64,000 nucleotides of DNA from Babylonia areolata. Taxonomy: Eukaryota; Mollusca; Gastropoda; Neogastropoda; Buccinidae. A program made the position numbers and the translations under genes. The DNA is taken from NCBI RefSeq assembly GCF_041734735.1, contig NC_134882.1, positions 23,856,664 through 23,920,663 on the forward strand, written 5' to 3'. This document shows positions 25,956 through 37,163 of this stretch, piece after piece. Position 1 is the stretch's first letter, and every line of letters begins with the position of its first letter. The notes beneath the pieces are model-generated. The model saw only the letters and a list, made by a program, of their open reading frames with translations. It made no database searches and was not told where the DNA came from.

Positions 25956-28900
25956 GTTCCAATATCCTGATGCTCCCACAGTGTAGGCATGCATACACTC
26001 ACATACCTCATCCTCTATCTCACCTCCTCCCTGCACCCCCACCTCCTCCTCACACACACACACACACACACATACACACACACACACACATGCACAGAAC
26101 TCTCCTGACACTTGTGTACACTTACACTCTCACGCATGCACAAACGCACTCAAAAACATAGACCCACACATACACACAAACACACACATACACACACGCA
26201 CAGAGGCTGCCACTGACTGGCCGGAAGAGGGATGGGAAAAGATCTCTGATGCCAAGAATGTGGCGTCTAGTGTGTTGCTCAGTCTACTGTATTTGGAAAA
26301 GCCCACAGAGACTCTGTTCCGTTTTGAAGAAATTTGCGCAATGTTGGTTTGGAAATGATGCCGATATTTGTTTGATTTGCAAAGCATCGTGCTCTACCTT
26401 TCATGTTAGACTTACGGCCGCTCCCGCTCTCTGCTGGAAGAAAGGACAAAGAAAAGATGTGGGGTTCTACTGCCCAGACTGCCCCAGCAAACCAGCACTG
26501 TGTCTTGAAGACTGTTTCTGCAAGTACCCCACACAGCGTTTTTACTGGTGATAGATCCTGGGTGAGTACACCCTTTTCATTCTTTGTGTGGACTGTGTTG
26601 GAGTCTTATGCACCTGGACACTGTTGCTCAGCCTTGACAGTGTGTGTGGTTGATCACAACAGTCACAAGAAAGACAGGTTGATAACCTGGTTGATATTGT
26701 AGCACCTACATGATGGAATGACAGTCCCAATTTTTTTTTTATTAATGCCTTTTATGGAATTTTTCTGTCAGATTGACTCATTATTTGAACATGTGAGTAT
26801 CAAAAACAAAATCTTGGTTCATTTTCCTTTCATTTGATATATACTTTTATGCACTTCAGTACTTTTTGAAATATAAGCAAATTAAAATCATTGGCGTGTT
26901 TTTCTTGTTTTTCTGAAAATTTTCTCAGCATAGGCCATAGCAAAACGTACTAGCAGTGAAGGGGTTAAGGAAGCCAAATTTTTAGGGGTCGTTTTTGATC
27001 AGAAGCTGAACTTCCTTAGCCATATCAAACAGCTGAAAACATTGTGTCAAAAAGCCCAGAACATCATCCGAGTTGTGGCACACATGGACTGGGGTGCTGA
27101 TAAGAGAACTCTCTTGCACCTCTACAGAGCCCTGGTCCGGTCCAAACTGGATTACGGAAGTGTAGTATACGGCTTGGCCAGACCGTCTTACCTGAAACTG
27201 CTGGACCCTATACACCACCAAGGGCTCCGTCTCAGCTTAGGTGCGTTCCGCACCACCCCTGTGCACAGCCTGTATGCAGAGGCGGGGGAACTGCCTCTCT
27301 CCAACCGCAGACTGAAGCTGACCCTAAACCATTACTTGAAACTGTTTTCTGAACCTACAAACCCTGCTTACGACGTTTTATTCAACAACCCCTTCAACAA
27401 GAAATTTAAAGACAACCCAAACTGCATCCCTCCTCTTGGACTCCGCATTCAGCCGCACATAGAAAATGCCGATCTGGATGTCGGTGGCATCTCAGACTTC
27501 TCCAAGTTCCCTGACAGCCCTCCGTGGACCTTTAGAACACCTGAGGTCCGATTCGATCTGGCCTCGTACCCTAAAGACTCCACCAGTTCACTGGCCTACA
27601 GAACTTACTTTTCAGAACTCTGCCACAAATTTCCCACTTTCCAAAGAATCTTCACTGACGGTTCCAAGTCAGAGGACGGAGTCGCTGCATCTGCGTTCTG
27701 TCCCACCTTTCCTGACCAACCCTCAACGGAACACATTCTGTCTGACAGTTCAGTGTACACTGCGGAACTGACCGCACTGGTTCTGGCGGTAAAAATGGTT
27801 CTCTCTTCAAAACAAAAGAGATTCATGATCTTTTCCGACTCCTTGTCAGCCCTGGAGGCGATCGCCTGCAGGAATCTCACTCATCCCAAACTGCTGGAAT
27901 TCTACGAAGCTTTTACTCTCATAACAAAGAAAGGATATGAGGTTGTGTTGGCCTGGGTTCCTGGACATGTTGGCATTCGTGGTAACGAAAGGGCAGACCT
28001 GCTGGCCAAGAACGCTGTAAAGAAAGAATTATCGAGATCCTTTGTACCATACACAGACATGAAGCAGAAGGTGAACATTTATGTCAAGGATCTTTGGCAA
28101 GTAGGAGTGGAACACCCAGACAACAAGCTCTTTCAGATCCGTCCAGACCTAAAAGAGACCCTCCTTTCAGGGGTGAAGAACAGAAAGGAGGAGTCTGTGC
28201 TGTGCAGACTGCATGCGGGGCACACTTTTTTTTTTACTCGTTCTTACTTGTTGAAGGGGGAAGAGGCCCCTCGATGTATTCCCTGTGATGAGCCTCTCAC
28301 CGTGAAACACATGCTCCTTGACTGTTGGGATCTGCATGACGTTAGACACAGACATTACATGGTGGTTTCTTTGAAGACCTTGTTTCGTGATGTCCCTCCG
28401 TGGGTGCTGATGGACTTCATGAAAGAAGTGAACATTTTTAATCAGATTTGAAGGTTTTAAACTATGGAAGTTTTTTAAACTTTGAGTGGAAAGTTTGAAG
28501 TGGTGACTCATTTTAATTGTTTGTTTTTTACTCTTGTAGTAGTTATTAACGTGGTTGTGGCGTGACCGAACATGTAGGTAGACACTACAACAACACACAA
28601 ACACAAGAATGGTTGCTTTTGTGATCCAGTGTAATCAACAAGTGACCTGTGTTCTTGAGCGCCAGCGGAAGAGTGCGAGCCGAGGCTGTGCGCATGCGCG
28701 ATACATCAAAATATCGAACCGGAGCGACTATCCGCCCGGCACATCTCCCCCCCAATGAAAAGGACAAAAGCATTCACGAATAATGCCAAGATTAGTTTTA
28801 GAGTCTTTGTGATAACCGAGAGGGGAGATCTCAATGAATGTTCATTTCACTCAGAACTTGAACTTCAGCGATGCCCTCGGGAAGACATCTAGTCTCGGCA

Positions 28901-31900
28901 TGGATCAAGGATGGTGCGTTGTCTACGTCGGCACGGCATGGCTGCGTTAATGTCTATAGCGTGCCGGAAGAACAACAGCACGCCCACTTCGGGTTGTCTG
29001 GACTGGAACCGGCGACATCTCGGGCGAAGGACTGGCTTGGCTGGGCATCGGGCTCGGCTGGCTGGCTGCAGGGCTTCTTGCCTGGCTAGGTGGCATTTTA
29101 GAATGAGCCACCGGGGTAGCTGGGGGTACGGGATCAGGCGGGCAGGTCTGGGCTTTGACCTCGGGATGTCCCTGGACTCGGAGACTGACTTCAACTGGGA
29201 CTTTCGGACCAGGACCAGGAATCTGAGGTCCAGACACTTGTGGGAGTGTAGGACAAGTAGCGTTCTGCGTAAAGCTACTTGCAGGAAGGGAGTGGGATAG
29301 GCGAAGGTGTTTGCGATTTCGCCTGTACTGGGTACCAACAGGAGTTTCAACCAGGTAGGATCTGGGGGCAACCTGACTGACAACTCGGGCTGGATTGGAC
29401 CATCGGGACTCATGGTCCAGCTTCTGGAGGACATGGTCTCCAGGTTGGAGCTCGGGCAGGTAGACGGCTCCGTGATGCCTGTCGAAGTTCTTCTTGTTGT
29501 TGAACTTGGCCTTGGCATCGTTCTGCTGGATGACATTTTTGTCGTAGAGTTGAGGTTCCAGGCTCGACTGCAGGGTAGGCAGGGTGGTTCGCAGTCGACG
29601 TCCCATCACGAGTTCTGTGGGGCTGGCCCCTGTTGGGCCTGTAGGTGTCGCTCTGTACGACAAGAGAGCTTCAAACGGGTCTTCTTGGTCTAAGATGCGT
29701 TTGGCAGTTTGTACGGCTCTCTCCGCCTCTCCGTTGGAGATTGGGAAATATGGGCTACTTGTGCAGTGAGTGAAATTCCACTTGTCAGCAAACTTCTGGA
29801 ATTCTACCGAGGTAAACTGTCTGCCATTGTCAGACATCAGCGTTTCTGGTATGCCATGGTGAGCGAAAACGTTTTTCAGCCGACAGATGACAGTGTCAGT
29901 TGTCATGTTTGGCAGGTGAGCAATCTCGATGTAGCGAGAAAAATAGTCAATCAGGACTAAGTAATGCTGACCTTTCACTTCACAGATGTCAGTACCGACC
30001 ATTTGGAATGGGCAATCTGGGAGAGGGGTAGGCTGGAGAGGTTCATGTTTCTGCGATGGTTGTCGCTGTTCACAGTAAGTGCATTTCTGTACCTTATCTG
30101 CGATCTCTCTGCTGAGTCCAGGCCACCAGACTGAGGAGTTTGCTCTTTCTCTGCACTTCTGGATACCGAGGTGACCTGCGTGTATCCTATCAAGGATTTC
30201 AGCTCGCATTGACGTTGGTATCACGATTCTGCTTGCTTTGATCAGAAGGCCGTTGTGAACACTCAGTTCATTTCTCACAGAGTACAGTTCTTGTAGTTCT
30301 GGGCCTACGTCGCTCTGGTACGCGGGCCATCCAGCAACTGTGTACTGAACTGCTGCGCTGAGAACTCTATTGCGGCTTGTTTCTGCTGCGATCTCAGCCA
30401 GATGTTTGTCTGTCGCTGGCCACGTTGACCTGACGAAGTCGACATGTGCTTCAATGTCCTGACGAACTTCCTGGAAGTCCTCTTTCTGGGACGCATGAGA
30501 CAATGGGCTACGGGACAGAGTGTCTGCTACGACTAGATCTTTGCCAGGGGCGTAGAATGCACGCGGATTGAACTTCATCATTCTCATGAGAAGTCGCTGA
30601 CAATGCAAAGGAGTATCTTGGAGGTCCTTTGTGTTTATCAGGGGCACCAGGGGTTTGTGGTCAGTTTGGAGCTTGAAGGATTCCAAGCCGACGAGATATC
30701 TGGAAAACTTTTCACATGACCAGACGGCTGCGAGACACTCTTTTTCAATCTGGGCGTATGAGCGTTCAGCGTTGGTGAGCGTACGTGAACAGTAGGCCAC
30801 AGGTTTCTGGAATCCGTCATGTTCTTGGAGTAGGACTCCACCGATGCCATAGCTGCTAGCGTCGCTGCTCACTGTTGTTGGTTTGGTCAGATCGAAGAAG
30901 GCGAGTACTGGCGCAGAGGTGAGTACTGTTTTCACCTTGTCAAGTGCTTTGCGTTGTGGTGCTTCCCAGGACCATGCTGTGTCCTTTTCCAGGAGCTGAG
31001 TTACTGGCTTCAGTGTTGATGACAGATCTGGGACGTACCTGCCCAGGAAGTTGACGAGACCTAAGAGTCTTTGCAGCTCTGTAACGTTCTTGGGGTCTGG
31101 CATGTTCATCAGTGCCTCGACTTTGCCTGGGTCGGGTTTCACTCCGTCTCCGCTGATGATGTGGCCTAAGAACTCTATCTCGGTCTGTCTCAGCTGTGAT
31201 TTCTCTTTTTTGAGCTTCAGGTGATGAGAGTGCAGTTTCTTGAGGACGTCGTCCAGGTGCTTCTCATGCGAGTTGGCATCTCCACTGAAAACGAGGATGT
31301 CGTCGAAATAACAGAGTACGTAATCCATGCCCTTGAGGATTTCTTCAACTGTTCTCTGAAAAATCTCTGGAGCTGATGAGATCCCGAACGGGAGCCTTTT
31401 GTAGAAATATCTCCCATTTGGCGTGATGAAGGTGGTAAGCTTTGCTGTTTCTTCATCTAGCGGCAACTGCCAGAAGCCTGAGGTCGCGTCTAGCTTGCTG
31501 AAGATCTTCGTGCCGCTCAGCTTATGCAGCAAGTCATCCAGTGTGGGCAGGATATACCTTTCACGTTTCACTGCCTCGTTCAGCTTCTTGAAATCTGTGC
31601 AGATACGAATCTGGCCTGACTTCTTCTGTACTGGAACCATTGGCGCACACCAATCTGTCGGTGTTGTGATTTCTTCAATGATTCCAAGTTTCTCCATCAG
31701 ATCTAGCTCTGTTTTAACCTTCTCAAGGAGAGGGATGGGAACACGACGCGCGACTGAAATGCTGTAGGGCTGAGCTCCCTCTTTCAGGGCTATCTTCACT
31801 GGCTGGCACCGCACTGGCGGCCCATCTAACATGCTTCCAAAGATCTCTTGTTCAACACTCTCGACGCGCTTGATAAGATTCAGTGCGAGGGATGCACTCC

Positions 31901-34732
31901 GACTCAGGAGATATCCATATCTCCGTCAACGACGACAACTTGCAGTGACATGGCGTCGTTAGTACCATGCAGCTTTACTTCAGTTTTGAACTGGCCTGCT
32001 GTCTTCAGAACACCACCCGGCGACTTCAGAACAGCTCTAGTAGGGGTAAGCGGTGGAGCGAGATGAAGCTTCTTATACTGGCTGTGAGACATGACAGAAA
32101 TGTCTGCTCCAGTGTCTATCTTGAACTTGCAAGGTGTGCCACATACGTCGAGTTGTGCGTACCATGCTGGGATGTTGCTGTCCACTGCTCCAAGGAAGAA
32201 CGTACATTGTTCATAGTTGTTTTCAGTGTCTGTCAAATCTTCTACGACGTCGGCTTCTTTTGCTTTGCTTCGGCAAACAATAGCGAAGTGGTTCAATTTT
32301 CCACAATGACGACATTCTTTTCCTTTTGCTGGGCAATCAGTTTCTTTGTAGTGTGCATCTCTCCCGCATCTATTACATTTGCCGCCTCTTCCTTCTCCAC
32401 GGGATGAGCGGCGACCACGCAGATTATGATGCTGGCCTCGAGGTGTGGCGCTGTGTGAGTCTGTGCCCTGAGCTCCTCTCTGGTAACCACCACGGCAGTG
32501 TCCATGCTGTCCACGGACTGCATCGACCGAAGAAGGGCGCTGTGAAGTCAACTGCTGCTTCACAAGTTCATGCTGACGCGCTAGTTGCGTAACATCTTTC
32601 AGGGTTAGGTCTGCTTGTAGCTGGAGTTTTTCTGACAATTCTCTGTCTGATAGACCTACAACCATTCTGTCACGAATCATTGACTCTTTGTCTGGAAAAT
32701 CAGCGTGTTCAGCTAAGTCATACAGTGCACGAATGTATGTCTCAACGTTTTCACCTGGGAGCTGGGTGCGTTTGTGGAAAACTGTGCATTCATGAATAAT
32801 GTTTCTCTTTGGCGTGAAGTAGTTATCAAACATCTTGACAACATCATCAAATGTAGTGTTTGGTGGGTCAGGGGGATCTTGACCAGCACGATGGTTTGTG
32901 TGGATAGTAAATGTGGAATAAATCTTTTCAGCCTCTGAACCCATACTGTAGATGAGAGAAGAAACTTGAACGTCGAACGACTTTTTTGATAGTTCTGCGC
33001 AAGTGTAGTAACGCATGAATCGTTGTCGCCAAGTAGGCCACTGCTCAGGAGAGGTAAAGTCAAAATTGCTAGGAGGCTTGAACGACATGATTTTCAGTCT
33101 GTTTCTTGACAATTATCACTGTCAAAACACGATCTATTTGTGACATAGATTGCTCGAGTCTTGTGTTGATAGATTTCACTTCGAAAGATCAGATATTTCA
33201 CGTACCTTCACTTGTTAGGAAACCTACCAATCACCGCTTCTGTCACCGCTGCCACCATGTGGCGTGACCGAACATGTAGGTTGACACTACAACGACACAC
33301 AAACACAAGAATGGTTGCTTTTGTGATCCAGTGTAATCAACAAGTGACCTGTGTTCTTGAGCGCCAGCGGAAGAGTGCGAGCCGAGGCTGTGCACATGCG
33401 CGATACATCAAAATATCGAACCGGAGCGACTATCCGCCCGGCACAGTGGTGATAGCCTTGAGATGGCCTTAGTGGTCGGCGAGGCTCTAAGCACTATAAT
33501 TTCATTTCATTTCATTTTGCTGGTACATTTTGCTATAGCATATGCTGAGAAAATTTTCAGAAAAACCAGAAAAACACGCCAATGATTTTAATTTGCTTAT
33601 ATTTCAAAACGTACTAAAGATAAGTGCATAAAAGTATATATCAAATGAAAGGAAAATGAACCAAGATTTTGTTTTTAATACTCATGTGTTCAAATAATGA
33701 GTCAATCTGAAACAAAAATTCCATAAAATGCAATAAAAAAAATTGGGACTGTCATTCCATCATGTAGGTGCTACAACATCAACCAGGTTATCAACCAGTC
33801 TTTCTTGTGACTGTTGCGATCAACCACACACACTGTCAAAGGCTGTGCAACAGTATCCAGGTCCATAAGTCTTCAACACATTCCACACAAAGAATGAAAA
33901 GGGTGTACTCACCCAGCATCTATCGCCAGTAAAAACGCTGTGTGTGGTACTTGTGGAAATAGTCTTCAAGACACAGTGCTGGTTTGCTGGGGCAGTCTGG
34001 GCAGTAGAACCTCACATCCTTTCTTTTCCCTTTCTTCCAGCAGACTCTGCACCTCCTTTGTAGCCGGGCCTTCTGTGGGGTAGGTGGGATGACATCAATG
34101 AATTGTCGTCCACACAAGACGAACAGTGTGGTCATCTTCAGCAGTGTCTGGGTCTTGGTCACCAAAAATCATGGCACTAATGACATCCTTCTTGAAGTCC
34201 AGGAATGTACTGCTGTTGCCTGCTTTTTTGTAGAGGATGTGTGCATTCAGCATGGCAATTTGTAGAAAATGTACACACAGATATTTGTATCACTTCAGGA
34301 TTTTCCTTGTGGCATCATAGGGCTGCAGTTATGATGGTCCATGGCACCCATGTTTTTGTTCTAATCCAGAATTGCTGGAGGCTTATTTACTGCCCTTTGG
34401 TCTTGCTGCTGCTGGTCTTCAGCTGCAGGTTTGTGGCAAGTTGTCAACTCCAGATGGTCCAGGACGAACATCATGATCATCACCATGCTGCATACCTGAA
34501 ACACATTGCATAAAAGACTAAGTTTGTTTGTTTTTTTAAAATTTTTTTTTTTTAACATATAAAAAGGTTATGGAATTGTACCATTTTATTTCTGATTGTT
34601 TTCAGAGGCTGAAATACAAACACACACACCTACCCCCCACACCCCCAAACCCCCAGCACACACACACACACTGAAACTGGTTCATGGTATGCCACACCCC
34701 CTTCATTCTCTGTTTCTCATACAAAACTAAAT

Positions 34733-34784
<52 letters not shown>

Positions 34785-37109
34785 CTACAAGTGTTGCATT
34801 TACAAAGTAATTTAGGCATACAATTCTGTATATCATTCTCTGATTTCAGTTTTGTAAACATCTCCTCCCCACACAGTGCAGTTATATTCATTGTAACAAC
34901 AAACAGAAAGCAAATAATAAACTGACAAACCTCGTAAACACCCACCTGCATCTTGGATCAGCTGAGCTTGTCTGTTCATTTTTGTCAAGCAGCCCTACCT
35001 TCCACCCCCCTGCATGTCAATATCTGCGTCTTCAGGATCAACTTTATGCAGTTCTGTCTCATTCAGTCCACATTCTTCATCTCTACTATTTGCATTGTGA
35101 AGGGTTTCTTCCAATACTCATGCAAGTGTTGGGGTTTGTCTGTGTTCAGCCATGGCTTTGCAAACACAGCTTGAGCTTCATACAAACTTGCAAAACTTTC
35201 GCCATAAATATGACAATGAGGTGAATATTTTTAGCTAATGGAACTCAGGAGATAAAGAGCTCTCAGGGGAGCTAATTTAATGGTTAGCAGACTATTTTCT
35301 GCAATGCGGGACTCAAAACATAGAACGTTATAACATGACGTATGGCGTACGTCAATACAGCATTGGTGAGTGACATTTCATGGTGTACGCCGTACATCAA
35401 CAGCACAGTCAAGAGGTTAAGGGTTTGAAAAGCGTTGAAATGCAAAGCAGTCAATACCCAGAGTTTAGGTTTGGTTTAGGACACTGTAGATCATTTGACC
35501 AATCCACCACAAAATCAGTGGGTCATTTTCAAAAGCAGTGGGTCAGGGAAAAAAACAACCCTGGGCCACACCCCCGGCACCCCAAATTTGTGACTGATTT
35601 TGTACTTTGTCCATATATGTATATACACATACATACATATAGGGGTGCAAATCGTCGAGCATATGCCAGAAATCCTGCACAGAACATCTTGACTTTCTTT
35701 GGGTAGTTTCCGACATGGAGAAATTTTGTTTTAGTAGTTTCCGGCATGCATAAATTTGTGTAGCCTGGTTGCTCTCTCTGATTTCTCTTTCATATTTATG
35801 TTCAGTGATGTCATTTTGTATGTGATGAAACTCAAACTAAAAAGAAATGCCAGAGAAGTACTCAAATTCAGATGAGTCAAAACCAGTGTGTCACTTGCTT
35901 GCACGTGCATCAATGTCTTGAAAACTATGGGAGATAAATGCATTGCCTCACTCTCTGGTGATTTAGTGATGAAAACTGCGTTCACCAAACATATTTTGTG
36001 ACAGCATGATATTAATAAAGTATTTTTGACAAAAAATTACAAGAACACTGAGTCCCAGACTTGAGAACCCTTCCTTTTTCAGGGAAATTTATCAGTCATG
36101 TTTGCATTTGATACTGCGCTTCCGCGTGCCTGGGAAAATTAAAAAAAACAACACTCCTACAGTGGCGCGCACATGCACACACAGACACACACGCACACAC
36201 ACACACACACACACCTGAAAAAAGAAAAACAGGTCGTTCTCTTAGATTTGTGCAAATCCGGAATCCGGAATCCGGAATCCGGAGACAGAGAAAAGTAGGG
36301 ATGGGGAGTATGAAATTTAAATGTGATTACGCGGACAATGGCTTAGGACACTACTGCTGTTGTATCTCAAGACAAAGGGGAGAGGGGTTGCAAGCGCGCG
36401 CACACACACACACATGCACGCACGCACGCCTAAAAACACTTATAGTGAATAGACGTTAAACTGAAGAAAACGCACGCACACACAAAATCACAGTTACACG
36501 CTCGCAGGCATGGGCACGCTCACACTGACACATACACACACACACACACACACGCACACATTGATGGCTTGATGTGAAAAAGCAACTGTTGCTTATTCAA
36601 TTTACCATCATGAAATAAAATCTTGACTTCACACACACACACACACACACACACAAACGCACACACACGTGTGGGCATGATCACCATCACCATCTCTGCC
36701 ACAACCCTGGCCGGGATGCAAACATTGTCACTTTTCGCAACTATTACTTTGTAGCATTTGTGACAAACACTTTGTAGCAGTTGACTTTGAGTCTGTTTCT
36801 GGTTTCTGAAATTACTGGTTTCTGAAATTACGTAAGCAAGGATGCAGCAATACCCTTCATGACTGCAGTTTTAGTGTACATTATTTAGATGTGGGAATGA
36901 TAGCAGAAGTACCAAAGATTCATTTGCATCACTTGCATGAAATAGTTACTGTTGTTCAAAGCACTGCTTGTCTCTCATTTTGACATTAATTGGTTCACAG
37001 GCCTGCCTACTGCTACAATTTGTCCAGTTTCTGTGATTCAAGCCAACAGACTACAGCACTATGGCCAAGTAAAGAAAAACTGATTTTGCTGACCACAAAC
37101 CTAACACCC

Positions 37110-37163
<54 letters not shown>

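Larger units (their letters stand above)
28556..33445 (-). mobile_element. Ty3/gypsy LTR retrotransposon (Mag-like), looks nearly whole
   Basis: It has two 188-bp LTRs (28556-28743 and 33258-33445), TG...CA ends, and a 5-bp target duplication GTGGT (28551-28555, 33446-33450). The LTRs differ at three sites, about 1.6 percent, so the insertion is recent on an evolutionary scale. It is read on the minus strand, with the right LTR as 5' LTR. A primer-binding-site-like TGG start abuts the 5' LTR and a G-rich polypurine tract abuts the 3' LTR. It has a gag-protease region and a pol region in two long open frames. It sits in the 3' untranslated part of LINE-D1. The lineage is inferred from protein resemblance. 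Confidence 0.9.
20898..33517 (+). mobile_element. LINE-D1: I/Nimb-like LINE inserted in PB2 and carrying two insertions
   Basis: Starts CCTCCTGGGGGGTCACTACC and ends in an (ATTTC)n tail. It is bounded by an imperfect 13-bp duplication, TGTTAGTACATTT (20885-20897) and TGCTGGTACATTT (33518-33530). It holds an APE endonuclease, reverse transcriptase, RNase H and a C-terminal zinc region, in the order of I-group LINEs. Compared with its sister LINE-D2 it has lost nearly the whole gag-like ORF (about 1.35 kb missing at about 21426) and about 70 bp including the RT motif [11 protein letters not shown] (at about 23335), so it is dead. PB1 (23743-26968) and an LTR element (28556-33445) are inserted in it. 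Confidence 0.88.
20872..35420 (-). mobile_element. piggyBac-like derivative PB2, split by a 12.6-kb LINE insertion
   Basis: The left end TTAAACCCTTCACTGTTAGT at 20872 matches the 3' end of PB1 inverted, and the right end at 35417-35420 (AAGAGGTTAA) matches the PB1 5' end inverted, so both true ends are present. LINE-D1 sits between 20898 and 33517. Without it PB2 is about 1.9 kb. On the minus strand near 34170-33920 it keeps the transposase C-terminal zinc domain, [20 protein letters not shown] followed by [18 protein letters not shown]. The DNYNKNMG-like region upstream is degraded and the catalytic core is missing. Confidence 0.85.
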
